Position numbers and translations under genes: made by a program | In this document: positions 43,689-53,274 of the stretch, piece after piece | How the letters are laid out: each line of letters begins with the position of its first letter | How positions within the stretch are numbered: position 1 is the first letter of the stretch | Notes under the pieces: generated by a model | What the model saw: only the letters and a program-made list of their open reading frames with translations | Database searches by the model: none | Told to the model about the DNA's origin: nothing | Assembly: GCA_949372875.1 (NCBI GenBank) | Contig: CASIAW010000005.1 | Span: forward strand, 1-64,000 | Direction of reading: 5' to 3' | Source of the DNA: Candidatus Poseidoniaceae archaeon | GTDB taxonomy: Archaea; Thermoplasmatota; Poseidoniia; Poseidoniales; Poseidoniaceae | DNA length: 64,000 nucleotides

Positions 43689-45716
43689 TCATTCTTGGAC
43701 GACTTCAACCGCTAATGAGGGCTGAGCCACCTTTTCATCTATCTCGTTTCTCAAATCTTTGAGGAATGTGTCAAGAGGAATGTCACTGACTTGGTCGCCA
43801 TTACGTGCCCTCAAACTTACAGTTCGGTTTTCAACTTCACCGTCCCCAAGAATAACCATGTAAGCAGGCTGCATCTTGCGGTGTGTTCGGATTTTCTTAC
43901 CGATTGTGTCATCACCATTGTCGACTTCAACCCGTATTTCATTCGCTCGAAGTAATTGGGAAACCTCATCAGCATACGCTGTATGTTTCTCAGAAATAGT
44001 GATGATATGACAGTGGGTTGGGGTGAGCCAGGTAGGAAATTTACCAGCGAAATGCTCAATGAGTACGCCACAGAACCGCTCCATTGAACCAAACGGTGCT
44101 CGATGAATCATGACAGGTCTGTGAATTTCTCCATCACTGCCTTTGTATTCCAGACCAAAACGTTCAGGAAGGTTATAGTCAACTTGAACAGTTCCAAGCT
44201 GCCATTCCCGTCCGATGACATCCTTAACGACGAAATCAATTTTCGGCCCATAAAAGGCTGCTTCGCCCTCTTCTTCAGACCAGTTAACGCCGAGGGACTC
44301 AGCAGCCGCACGGCAGGCGTTTTCAGCTTTATCCCAGCGTTCTGGCTCTCCAACATACTTGTCGGAATCTTGGTCTCGTAATCCGACTCGGACACGATAA
44401 TCATCCATTCCCAATTTATCAAAAATAATCTGCACTAATTCGATACACCCGAGAACCTCTTCAGCGATTTGATCTTCTGTGACAAAGAGGTGGGCATCGT
44501 CTTGGGTAAAGCCTCGAACACGAGTCATACCTGAAATTTCACCAGATTGCTCCCAACGATATACTGTTCCAAATTCGGCGAGCCGAAGAGGTAAATCTCG
44601 ATATGAGCGCATCTGTGATGCATAGATTTTCACATGGTGTGGACAATTCATCGGCTTGAGCATGTATCCATCGATATCTCCGCTTTTCATCATATTGGAA
44701 AGTTCTCCACATGAACATCCCTCATCAGCCAACTTCTTCATCAGATCACGTTCGATAAGTGGCGGGTATTGAGAATCTTGATAATAAGGGAAATGGCCTG
44801 AAGTTCGATATAAATCTAATTTGCCAACATGAGGCGTAAAGACTTGAGAATACCCTTGTCTGCGAAGATGAAACGAAATGAAATCCTGTAACTCTTGACG
44901 AATTATAGAGCCTCGAGGCGTCCAGAGGATCAGTCCTTGACCGACCTCTTCATCGATGTGAAATAATTGAAGGTCCTTTCCTAATTTGCGATGATCTCTT
45001 TTCTTGGCTTGCTCAAGCCGGTCCAACGTTGCTCGTAGCGCTTCTTTACTTGATTCAACAATTCCATAAATACGGACTAATTGTTCTCGATCTTGGTCTC
45101 CGCGCCAATAAGCCGAAGAGATACTGGTCAACTTGACATTCATCAAACGCGAGGTATTTGGAACGTGAGGTCCAAGACACAAGTCATACCATTCGTCTTG
45201 CTTGTAAATGGTCGAGCCACCACCGTCTTCGATTTTGTCATTGATAATTTCAAGTTTGTAGGGATTATGGGCAAAGTGTTGTTGCAGTTGCTCATCATCC
45301 AACTCGATTCGTTCTACCGTGAAATTTTTACGAGCAATTTCTTGCATCTTTTTCTGAATCTGCTTAAGGTCGGATTCTGCAATAGGCTCCATAGCAAAGT
45401 CGTAGTAAAAACCTCGATCAATCGCTGGACCAATAGTTGGTTTGGCATCTGGATAAATCGCCATGACTGCTTGAGCCAAGAGATGCGCAGCACTGTGCCG
45501 AAGAATGTGAATACCTTCATCCGAATCTGTGAGAATACCTTCAACTGAACAATCTTCTTCAATTACTTGAGAAAGGTCGCAATCATCCCCGTCAATCCGG
45601 GCGGCTAAACATCCGTGTTTACGGCCCAATGCATCGGTAATCACCTCTGCACAGGTAATACCTGCGGCATATTCGTTTACCGTTCCGTCGGGTAAAGTGA
45701 CGTTGATGAGTGACAT
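43689..45716 (-). CDS. thrS: Threonyl-tRNA synthetase, bacterial type
   Basis: Charges tRNA-Thr. The 675-residue protein has an N-terminal TGS domain (residues 1-60), a second additional domain with the editing motif H-S-A-A-H, and the class II core. The core has the zinc Cys in M-N-C-P-H-H and motif 2 around Y-R-W-E-Q-S-G. The anticodon-binding domain ends the protein. This is the bacterial/eukaryotic architecture; most archaeal ThrRSs have an unrelated DTD-like editing domain instead. The start at 45716 is chosen for GGAGAG 5 bases ahead and because the TGS domain begins there; a start 5 codons earlier is possible. Confidence 0.95.
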   Translation of the reverse strand: MSLINVTLPDGTVNEYAAGITCAEVITDALGRKHGCLAARIDGDDCDLSQVIEEDCSVEGILTDSDEGIHILRHSAAHLLAQAVMAIYPDAKPTIGPAIDRGFYYDFAMEPIAESDLKQIQKKMQEIARKNFTVERIELDDEQLQQHFAHNPYKLEIINDKIEDGGGSTIYKQDEWYDLCLGPHVPNTSRLMNVKLTSISSAYWRGDQDREQLVRIYGIVESSKEALRATLDRLEQAKKRDHRKLGKDLQLFHIDEEVGQGLILWTPRGSIIRQELQDFISFHLRRQGYSQVFTPHVGKLDLYRTSGHFPYYQDSQYPPLIERDLMKKLADEGCSCGELSNMMKSGDIDGYMLKPMNCPHHVKIYASQMRSYRDLPLRLAEFGTVYRWEQSGEISGMTRVRGFTQDDAHLFVTEDQIAEEVLGCIELVQIIFDKLGMDDYRVRVGLRDQDSDKYVGEPERWDKAENACRAAAESLGVNWSEEEGEAAFYGPKIDFVVKDVIGREWQLGTVQVDYNLPERFGLEYKGSDGEIHRPVMIHRAPFGSMERFCGVLIEHFAGKFPTWLTPTHCHIITISEKHTAYADEVSQLLRANEIRVEVDNGDDTIGKKIRTHRKMQPAYMVILGDGEVENRTVSLRARNGDQVSDIPLDTFLKDLRNEIDEKVAQPSLAVEVVQE

Positions 45717-45811
45717 AGGCTCTCTCCTCAATCCCTACGGTGTTGTTCTCCCTTCATCAAACCATCACTCGATAAAGAGATGAAAGCGTCAACCTTTGCC
45801 ACTAAATATCG

Positions 45812-46363
45812 TCACCAAGGGAACTTGAGATTCCAATAAATCCCGTCAAAGAGAATGCATTGGATTCCGAGTAAAATCGAGCCAAGGAGCATTTTTCCTC
45901 CGCCTGGGAACTTGTCCAAATATGCTGAATAAGCCAACAGCCCCATCATGACATTCCCGATGCACGCAAGAAGTAACACTCCAACTACGAGGATCGGAGA
46001 CCAACTGTATTCGTTTTCGAGGTGGAAAATCGTGGCTTCCAGCCACAATGCTGAAGGTATCACGAGCAAGGCAAAAGCCAGTAACAGTCGGGCACCTCCA
46101 CCGCCGTCGGATTCGCCCCATGGCCAGCGTAATGATTCCATTACTGAGGCTTCATTTTGATAGAGAATTATCCACCAATACATCAAAAATCCAAAGGCGG
46201 CTGAGAACATGAAAGGAACAATGAATTGGGCTTGTGACCATGGGATTCCACCCCATAGTGCATCCTTATCAGAAGCATGGGAAAGGCCGTATACATAGGA
46301 TACGAGAACCAGTGTTCCGAAGATGGAAATAAATATTCGAACAAAGTTGCGGGAGACTGTCAT
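45812..46363 (-). CDS. Membrane protein, about five helices, unknown
   Basis: A 183-residue protein with hydrophobic segments at about 10-28, 47-68, 92-112, 124-150 and 158-176 (for example FIVPFMFSAAFGFLMYWWII and LLLAFALLVIPSALWLEA). It is Trp-rich. I do not recognise a family. It lies ~100 bp upstream of thrS on the same strand and ~45 bp after the small acidic protein gene. Confidence 0.6.
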   Translation of the reverse strand: MTVSRNFVRIFISIFGTLVLVSYVYGLSHASDKDALWGGIPWSQAQFIVPFMFSAAFGFLMYWWIILYQNEASVMESLRWPWGESDGGGGARLLLAFALLVIPSALWLEATIFHLENEYSWSPILVVGVLLLACIGNVMMGLLAYSAYLDKFPGGGKMLLGSILLGIQCILFDGIYWNLKFPW

Positions 46364-46407
46364 ATGCCATGGTTAACCTTTACACACATAAGGACCTGTA
46401 CTCAATC

Positions 46408-46740
46408 CTACCATGCAACATCGAAATCATCCCCAATGGTCGTACTCGGACGGTCGAGTATTTTCACCTGATAAACTTCCGATTTTTCAGTATCCTCGAC
46501 ATCTCTATCTGAGTCGATCTGTTTCTTTGCACTGACAACAAAACTCGTTTGCTCTGCAATATGTTGAGATGGACGGCCATATTCTGGTTTTGAGGCGGCC
46601 TCAACTTCTTGTTCAATGACCTCAATATTTTCGGGAACTTCCTCAACCGTTGGGGTTTCTACTTGATCTGCTTTGAGGTCTGCGAAACCTTTAGCCAGTG
46701 CATCTGCAAGAGAGGGAACCTCTGTTTTCCTTCGACTCAT
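46408..46740 (-). CDS. Small acidic protein, unknown
   Basis: A 110-residue, mostly polar, Glu/Val-rich protein starting MSRRKTEVPSLADALAKGF, with no hydrophobic helix and little predicted fold. It sits between two membrane-protein genes on the same strand (~45 bp on each side). The regular spacing and matching codon style support it as a real gene. No family recognised. Confidence 0.5.
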   Translation of the reverse strand: MSRRKTEVPSLADALAKGFADLKADQVETPTVEEVPENIEVIEQEVEAASKPEYGRPSQHIAEQTSFVVSAKKQIDSDRDVEDTEKSEVYQVKILDRPSTTIGDDFDVAW

Positions 46741-46787
46741 GATTTATCCAAAGCATGTAGAGCACATCAAACCTTGCGCCAAATGAT

Positions 46788-47528
46788 TCATTCCTCTTCT
46801 ACTAAAATATCATCAAAATCTACTTCCGGCCAAAAAGACAGAATGGTTCCAATAATTCCGAACACCAAAACGTATTCCCACACTGCTGAAACATTGAGCA
46901 TAGGATAGGGGGAACTCGTACAAAACTCCATCATATCTGATGTAAGTGAATTGTATGCATCCCATTCAAAATTCGCATCCCATACTTGAGACTGCGTTGC
47001 AATGAGCTGATAAAGCCCAATAAATGCTGATAACGCCGCAATGATTCGAAGACTGATTACAGTTCTAAATCGGTCATGCCCCCACCAAATTCGAACAGTT
47101 ACTGCTGTTACCAAAAAACACCAATAAACGCCAAATGTAAAGATATCAAAAGCGTAATGACCATGCATTGGTCCGTCTGTGTCCCAAGGAACACTCCCAA
47201 TACGAATACAAGAAAAAGCACCCACTAATCCGGGAAATACTGCAAGATGATTCAATCCATGCCAGAGAGAGTGATGTTTTCCTTCAGAAATCCTCTTCAT
47301 GTTCATCGAATGGATTTCCATGATAATCCAAAAAACGAGATAACCGGTTATGAATGTCCCCACTGTGAAGATTGTATCGCCTGGCTCATAGAGGTCAAAA
47401 TCGGAAATAAACGGCATGTAGGCTTTACAACCATTCCAAACCCATGTAGCATATCCGGCTATTAGCCATGCTAGAGTGAAACTTACCATCAAGAAAATAG
47501 CAAGGCGCCGCCGGCGAACAGTGTCCAT
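46788..47528 (-). CDS. Membrane protein, about six helices, unknown
   Basis: A 246-residue protein opening with a basic tail (MDTVRRRRLAIFLMVSF) and then hydrophobic segments near 10-30, 50-72, 88-106, 124-146, 155-175 and 208-230. A C-terminal acidic stretch (DFDDILVEEE) faces the cytoplasm by the positive-inside rule. Scattered His and Trp residues are present but no clear cofactor motif. It is divergent from the ATP-NAD kinase gene. No family recognised. Confidence 0.6.
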   Translation of the reverse strand: MDTVRRRRLAIFLMVSFTLAWLIAGYATWVWNGCKAYMPFISDFDLYEPGDTIFTVGTFITGYLVFWIIMEIHSMNMKRISEGKHHSLWHGLNHLAVFPGLVGAFSCIRIGSVPWDTDGPMHGHYAFDIFTFGVYWCFLVTAVTVRIWWGHDRFRTVISLRIIAALSAFIGLYQLIATQSQVWDANFEWDAYNSLTSDMMEFCTSSPYPMLNVSAVWEYVLVFGIIGTILSFWPEVDFDDILVEEE

Positions 47529-47607
47529 GATTCTCCGCCTTTACCACTGCTTTTTGATGCCATCGCTCCAATACTCGACAATGCAGGTATTCTTGAAGGT
47601 GAAACGC

Positions 47608-48816
47608 TTGGTTGAATTGATGCGCATCGGAATTGTGGTAAATCCAGACGCTGGCCTAGGAGGCCGCCTTGGATTCAAAGGCAGCGATGGCAGGGCTGCT
47701 GAAGCTCGTGCTGCAGGTGCTGAAGACCGAGCAGGACCACGTATGAACCAAGCTCTTGAAGCGTTAAAGTCGCTTCTTTCCGGTTCGCTCAATCGAGCAA
47801 ATGTAGAACTTGAATGCATTGGATGGAAAGGCAGAATGGGCGAGACTTGGATGCCATCCCACCATGAAAAAATGAGTTTCACTTCGATTGGCGAAACACC
47901 CACAGAAACTTCGGTCACCGAAACAAGCCAACTGGTGAAGGATTTGATAGATTCAGGAGCGGAGGCTATTCTCTATGCCGGCGGAGATGGAACTACCAGA
48001 GACATTGCCAATACACTTGCGAGTATTAGTAACAAAGCACAAGAAATACCACTGATCGGTGTTCCTGGTGGAGTCAAAATGCACTCGGGATGTTTTGCAA
48101 CTACACCAAAAGCGGCTGCGGAAGTCACTCTTGCATTCCTCTTAGGAGATCTGCGATGTGCAATAACTGAAGTTATGGACCTGGATGAGGAGATCTATCA
48201 AGAAGGTGTTTGGAAAGTTCGAATGTATGGAGAGGCATGGACACCATCGAGTCCACGGTTCATGCAAGGTGCTAAAGAACAAGTCGAACGAACAAGTGAA
48301 GCGGATACAATCGAAGGTTTGGCCCAGCACGTTAAATCACTTCTTGCAAGCGAAGAAGATTTGTTAATTATCTGGGGCAGTGGAGGAACTTTGCGACGAA
48401 TGGGGGATTTTTGTGGTGAAGAACTTACTCTGCTCGGCATCGATATTCTCGGACCCGTTCAGAATGGAAAACGCGAACTTTACAGCGATTTGAATGAACA
48501 ACAACTCTTGGAAACCATAGCACTGCATGTTGATGAAAAGGGAGATCCACGTCCACGTGTACTGTTACTTTCGCCCATGGGTGGGCAAGGCTTTCTCATC
48601 GGAAGAGGGAATCTGCAACTCTCACCTGATGTATTGAGAATGGTTGGCATTGACAACATTCTTGGCGTTGCAACACCCGCTAAATTGATTGGACTCAATG
48701 CAGTTCGGATTGATACAAGCGATGTTGAACTCGACCAAGTGTTCCAAAAGAAGCGATTTATCAAAATCTTACAGGGGTTCAGAACAACACGACTCATTCG
48801 AATTGAAGAGGCGTAA
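47608..48816 (+). CDS. ATP-NAD kinase family protein (archaeal type)
   Basis: Phosphorylates NAD to NADP, or belongs to the related COG3199 group. N-P-D-A-G-L-G-G-R-L-G-F-K-G-S-D near the N-terminus and Y-A-G-G-D-G-T-T-R-D, the G-G-D-G-T motif of the diacylglycerol/NAD-kinase superfamily, are diagnostic. P-G-G-V-K-M-H-S-G-C-F-A and the C-terminal S-P-M-G-G-Q-G-F-L-I-G-R-G follow. The start is not certain: the TTG at 47608 has AAGGTGA 5 bases ahead; ATGs at 47581 and 47620 are in frame without such a site. It ends directly against the stop of pyrG. Confidence 0.88.
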   Translation: MVELMRIGIVVNPDAGLGGRLGFKGSDGRAAEARAAGAEDRAGPRMNQALEALKSLLSGSLNRANVELECIGWKGRMGETWMPSHHEKMSFTSIGETPTETSVTETSQLVKDLIDSGAEAILYAGGDGTTRDIANTLASISNKAQEIPLIGVPGGVKMHSGCFATTPKAAAEVTLAFLLGDLRCAITEVMDLDEEIYQEGVWKVRMYGEAWTPSSPRFMQGAKEQVERTSEADTIEGLAQHVKSLLASEEDLLIIWGSGGTLRRMGDFCGEELTLLGIDILGPVQNGKRELYSDLNEQQLLETIALHVDEKGDPRPRVLLLSPMGGQGFLIGRGNLQLSPDVLRMVGIDNILGVATPAKLIGLNAVRIDTSDVELDQVFQKKRFIKILQGFRTTRLIRIEEA

Positions 48817-50448
48817 TCACAGAAGTCCCGCTGCTGCTTTAAGAAGTCCAAGGAATGGTGGGCTTGGGCGATTGGGACGACTCTTGAACTCCGGATGGTA
48901 TTGAACACCTACGTAATACGGGTGGCCATCGAGTTCAAAGATTTCACATCGTTGTCCGGTTTCATCTTTACCGACAAACTTGAGCCCTGCAGATTCAAGG
49001 GCTTCAATCATATCTGGGTTCACTTCGTATCGATGGCGATGGCGCTCATCTACCGATTCGCCTTCACCATAAAGCCGACGGATTTTACAATCATCCACTT
49101 GCCATAATGTAGGCCGACTGCCAAGTCGCATGGTGCCTCCAAGATGAGTTTTGGATATTTCAGGCATGAATATCACAGCTGGATTTTTACAATTCTCATC
49201 GAATTCGGTTGAGTTTGAATCCTTGAATCCAAGAACGTTACGAGAGAACTCAATAGCAGCAACTTGCAAACCAAGGCAGATTCCAAGATAAGGTGTCGAA
49301 GAAGTTCGGGCATATTCTGCTGCAAGGATTTTACCTTCAACTCCTCGGTCGCCAAATCCACCTGGCACCAAAACTCCTGATGCTTGTTTCAGTGACGTCC
49401 ACGCATGTTCCCGCTCATCCGAGTTATCCCAATCGGATTCAAGGTGACTTGCTTCAATCCAATCGATAATTAATTTTCGATCAACTGCCATTGCTGCATG
49501 TTGTAAACTCTTGATGACTGAGAGATAAGCATCAGAGAGATTGGTGTATTTACCGACCATTGCGATGTGGATTTCTTCAGTCAATGTATCGAGATTGTGA
49601 GCCATGACGCGCCATTGTTCAAGTAAATCCGTTGCATTACAGTCAAGTTCAAGAATATCGCAAAGACCTTGCTCTTGTAACATCAAGGGGACGTGGTAGA
49701 TGTTTGGGACATCGTGAGTCGACATGACTGCTCGAGGTGCTACATGACAAAATGCTGCCAACTTTTCTCGTGTCTCCTCCGTAAGAGGCGTCGAAGAACG
49801 ACATACAAGAATATCGGGGGTAATTCCCAAACCTCGTAACTCTTTTACAGTATGCTGAGTAGGTTTGGTCTTTTGTTCACCAACTGGCCCCATTACTGGG
49901 ACCAGAGATACATGGACAAAGGTGATGTTTTCTCGCCCAACACGGAATTGAAATTGTCGGAGAGCTTCGATGTAAGGAGCGGATTCAATGTCACCAACCG
50001 TCCCACCCAATTCAATGATGCAGGCATCTGGCGCTTGGTCAATACCGTCTGCTGGTTGATGAGCGACTTCTTCAAGCCAATCTTGGACTGCTCCAGTAAC
50101 GTGAGGAATGACTTGAACAGTTTTTCCCAGATAGTCTCCGCGACGTTCTGCTTCGATAACTTTGGAATAGATTTTACCGGTTGTAACATTGTTGTTACGA
50201 CCGAGGTTAATATCCAAGAAACGCTCGTAGTTTCCAAGGTCAAGGTCAACCTCGCCGCCATCATCTAAAACGAAAACTTCTCCGTGTTCAAACGGAGACA
50301 TTGTGCCTGCATCGCTGTTGAGATAGGGATCGATTTTCAAAGAAGTGACTCGCAGTCCAGCGCTTTTCATCAAGACCCCTATGCTACTTGCAGTGACGCC
50401 TTTCCCTAAACCAGAAAGGACTCCTCCGCTAACAACAACGTACTTCAT
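48817..50448 (-). CDS. pyrG: CTP synthase
   Basis: Aminates UTP to CTP using glutamine. At 543 residues it is a normal length. The synthase half begins [13 protein letters not shown] and contains [13 protein letters not shown]. The glutaminase half has the nucleophile Cys in G-I-C-L-G-L-Q and the His-Glu pair in Q-Y-H-P-E-F. The start MKYVVVSGG at 50448 matches the family; upstream in-frame codons add unrelated residues. It is divergent from tdh with a ~130-bp gap. Confidence 0.96.
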   Translation of the reverse strand: MKYVVVSGGVLSGLGKGVTASSIGVLMKSAGLRVTSLKIDPYLNSDAGTMSPFEHGEVFVLDDGGEVDLDLGNYERFLDINLGRNNNVTTGKIYSKVIEAERRGDYLGKTVQVIPHVTGAVQDWLEEVAHQPADGIDQAPDACIIELGGTVGDIESAPYIEALRQFQFRVGRENITFVHVSLVPVMGPVGEQKTKPTQHTVKELRGLGITPDILVCRSSTPLTEETREKLAAFCHVAPRAVMSTHDVPNIYHVPLMLQEQGLCDILELDCNATDLLEQWRVMAHNLDTLTEEIHIAMVGKYTNLSDAYLSVIKSLQHAAMAVDRKLIIDWIEASHLESDWDNSDEREHAWTSLKQASGVLVPGGFGDRGVEGKILAAEYARTSSTPYLGICLGLQVAAIEFSRNVLGFKDSNSTEFDENCKNPAVIFMPEISKTHLGGTMRLGSRPTLWQVDDCKIRRLYGEGESVDERHRHRYEVNPDMIEALESAGLKFVGKDETGQRCEIFELDGHPYYVGVQYHPEFKSRPNRPSPPFLGLLKAAAGLL

Positions 50449-50578
50449 GCACATCAACGGGCTTTTAGGCCGTCGCGCCTCCCATATCAACATACCTCTT
50501 AATTCAAAAAATCCGAGTCATTACGAAATGAGCGAAGAATCAAAGAGTGGGTGCGCTGAAACACAAGGGAGGGGGAGT

Positions 50579-51634
50579 ATGAGCGAAGTACCTGCAACAA
50601 TGTTCGCCTGGACAAAAACAGCAGATTCGGTTGGGGGATTCTCGCGAATCGAACACCAAGTACCTCAACCAGGTCAAGGAGAGGTCCTCATCAAAACCCA
50701 TTCAACATCCGTATGTGGAACGGATATTCACATTTGGAAGTGGGATGAATGGAGCCGAAACAACGTCCCGCTCGGTACGATTACCGGACATGAGACATGT
50801 GGCGAGGTCGTTGGTTTAGGCGCAGGAGTTGATTCACACGTGATTGGCGATTTGGTTGCCATTGAATGCCATTTAGCTTGCTGGAATTGTCCGAGATGTG
50901 ATGAAGGAAATGCGCATATTTGTGAAAATGGTTCGATATTTGGAGTCCATACTCACGGCGCTTTTGGGCCATATTTTGTCGTACCTGCGGTGAACGCTCG
51001 GCCAATACCTGCCGGACTTGAACCCGGTTTTGCATCAATACAAGATCCTCTAGGAAATGCTATTCATACCCTTACTGGAGGGCCTGTAAAAGGCGCAACA
51101 GTTGCCATTCATGGACTCGGTCCAATTGGCTTGTTTGCTGTAAATGCAGCGAAAGCGATGGGTGCAAGCAAAATTATTGCTGTCGATTGGGACAACACCT
51201 ATCGGATGAAACTGGCAAAATCTTTGGGAGCAGATATCGTTCTTGGCAAAGAACATGATGTGGTTGCAGAGATTTTAGCAGCGACTGAAGGGCGTGGCGT
51301 TGACAATTCTTGTGAATTTTCTGGCTCCGCTCAAGCATTGAGCAATACAATTCACAGCACACGTATGGGAGGATATGTGAATATACTCTCAGTCTATGGT
51401 AACTCGATGCCAGAAGTTCCAATGAATGAAGTTGTATTTCGCTACCTACACTTGAAAGGAATCAACGGCCGGAAAATGTGGTCGACGTGGGACACAATGC
51501 ATGAATTACTCGAGCAAGGGCTTATTGACGTCAATGCAGTACTTACTCACCGAATGTCGATTGATGACTTTGAGCAAGCAGTAGAACTCGCTATTGATGG
51601 GAACTGTGGAAAAGTCGTTCTTGATTTCCCTTAA
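50579..51634 (+). CDS. tdh: L-threonine 3-dehydrogenase (zinc MDR family)
   Basis: NAD-dependent zinc enzyme oxidising threonine to 2-amino-3-ketobutyrate. The catalytic Cys is in S-V-C-G-T-D, with H-E in T-G-H-E. Structural-zinc Cys residues are in C-W-N-C-P-R-C...H-I-C. The Rossmann motif is G-L-G-P-I-G. W-K-W-D-E-W-S and G-R-K-M-W-S-T-W are TDH-specific and resemble the E. coli enzyme. The ATG at 50579 follows GGGAGGGGGAG; an in-frame ATG about 50 bases earlier is less likely. Its TAA overlaps the TAA of the HMG-CoA synthase gene on the other strand (shared TTAA). Confidence 0.92.
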   Translation: MSEVPATMFAWTKTADSVGGFSRIEHQVPQPGQGEVLIKTHSTSVCGTDIHIWKWDEWSRNNVPLGTITGHETCGEVVGLGAGVDSHVIGDLVAIECHLACWNCPRCDEGNAHICENGSIFGVHTHGAFGPYFVVPAVNARPIPAGLEPGFASIQDPLGNAIHTLTGGPVKGATVAIHGLGPIGLFAVNAAKAMGASKIIAVDWDNTYRMKLAKSLGADIVLGKEHDVVAEILAATEGRGVDNSCEFSGSAQALSNTIHSTRMGGYVNILSVYGNSMPEVPMNEVVFRYLHLKGINGRKMWSTWDTMHELLEQGLIDVNAVLTHRMSIDDFEQAVELAIDGNCGKVVLDFP

Positions 51635-53202
51635 GCGCCGACCCACTTGTATCGGCGAGCGCCTTCATCAACGCCTTCGTCACCAATCTCGACCAAAGCG
51701 AATTCACTCTTTGGCGTAACAACGCTGTCATCTTGCAGACCCTTGTGGAGATTTTCATACGTGATGTGGTCGATTGCAACTCGACCTGCAAGGCGTTCAA
51801 ACAAATGCCAGCGTGAAACAACTTCTCGCCATCGTGGACTCACTTTCCCTTCAAACACCTTCGCTTTAGCACCAGACCCGTAACCACATAGTCCGAAAAG
51901 GCAGTTGTCTAGGTTGCTGTTTTCTTCTAAATCCGATTCAAAAGTAGACATGAGTGCAAGGAAGATAGAGCCAGTATATTGATTTCCGATGAGACTACTT
52001 GCCCGCTGTCCCTTTTCAATTCGGCTTGCATGGAAGTCGAGATATTCAGGCGTCTTTGAGATTGCTCTTCGGTATCCGTCCATCGCTTTCTCCCAGATTT
52101 CAATAATCAAAGGATCTTCAGAATTATGTTCAGCAGGCATTGGGCCTAGTTGCTCTGCAATCGATTCCCAATATTCTGTATCTTGACGGTCGTGCCTGAA
52201 AATATCCGGGAACATTCTCTTGGCTTGGAATGCATAAGGCAAATGCATAATGATGCGAGACCATTGTTCAGTAAGACGTTTGTCTGTGTCGTAACAATAA
52301 CGCCCTTGCTTTTCGGCTTTCTTCGCAAAATTGTGGAATGCCTGCCTTACGGCATCTTGGTAGCAACGGTTCGAATATTGGCCATCAAAAATTGGATCAT
52401 CACGATGAACACTCACTTTCTCTTCACCATGAGCAAAGATTCCTAATTTGCGGACTGTCGATTCTGGAAGATGACGAATCATACGTTCAATCAAACCTTT
52501 CTTCATCGTTTGGCCTGTTTCTTGGGCGAGTTGCATGACATTCGTGATTACTGAACGTATGCTGACTTCTCGACGTGGTTTGAAAAAATCGTGAACCGGC
52601 GTGGTTGAGACACCGATGCAATCTGGGATTTCAAGAAGACGCGGATTTCGACGAACAAGTAGCGCACCTCCACCAGCGCCTTGGGTATATTCTCCTGATG
52701 ATTCAAGAGCATATTTGGCATTGTCCGAGAAAATAACGATGCCAGTTCGCTCATCATGATCTGTTGAACGAGCAACCCAATCAAGCGTTGTGTGTAATGC
52801 GTCTACTGCACCAATACAAGCAAAAGTCATATCGACGACATCGCAATTACGGAAACAATCAGAGCCGTATCGTTCTTCATATCGTTGAGTAAGCATATCG
52901 AGAATGTAGGTCGCCGTAGGTTTGGCACCGTCAAGTGCTGATTCAGTTCCAAGATACATTCGACCGATTTGATTCGGGTCAAGCCCATTTCTGTCAATGA
53001 TTTGCATGACAGCCATTGCACCCATTGTTGCAGTGTCTTCATGGACATCTGGAATCGACATTGCTTCAAGACCAAGGCCTTTGTTTAATTTGCCAAAGTC
53101 AGCACCTCTCAACTCCGCAAAATCCTTCATATCCATATACAATCGAGGGAAATGAATTGCGATATCGTCGATACCAACACAGGCTTGACTCTCAGTTCCC
53201 AT
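51631..53202 (-). CDS. Hydroxymethylglutaryl-CoA synthase
   Basis: Condenses acetyl-CoA and acetoacetyl-CoA to HMG-CoA for the mevalonate route to archaeal isoprenoid lipids. The catalytic Cys129 is in M-T-F-A-C-I-G-A, the Glu in G-T-E-S-A-L-D-G-A-K-P (Glu87), and the His region in P-V-H-D-F-F-K-P. Q-G-A-G-G-G-A-L-L is the usual glycine-rich turn. At 523 residues it is much longer than the ~350-residue enzyme of most archaea and closer in size to eukaryotic and some bacterial enzymes. The start at 53202 (MGTESQACVGIDDIAI) is chosen by similarity to the family N-terminus. Confidence 0.9.
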   Translation of the reverse strand: MGTESQACVGIDDIAIHFPRLYMDMKDFAELRGADFGKLNKGLGLEAMSIPDVHEDTATMGAMAVMQIIDRNGLDPNQIGRMYLGTESALDGAKPTATYILDMLTQRYEERYGSDCFRNCDVVDMTFACIGAVDALHTTLDWVARSTDHDERTGIVIFSDNAKYALESSGEYTQGAGGGALLVRRNPRLLEIPDCIGVSTTPVHDFFKPRREVSIRSVITNVMQLAQETGQTMKKGLIERMIRHLPESTVRKLGIFAHGEEKVSVHRDDPIFDGQYSNRCYQDAVRQAFHNFAKKAEKQGRYCYDTDKRLTEQWSRIIMHLPYAFQAKRMFPDIFRHDRQDTEYWESIAEQLGPMPAEHNSEDPLIIEIWEKAMDGYRRAISKTPEYLDFHASRIEKGQRASSLIGNQYTGSIFLALMSTFESDLEENSNLDNCLFGLCGYGSGAKAKVFEGKVSPRWREVVSRWHLFERLAGRVAIDHITYENLHKGLQDDSVVTPKSEFALVEIGDEGVDEGARRYKWVGA

Positions 53203-53274
53203 CAATAGCACTTTTACCAGCCGACTATTTGAATCAACTACCTATCAAAAGAGGATAGAATCTGATTTCAAGAC

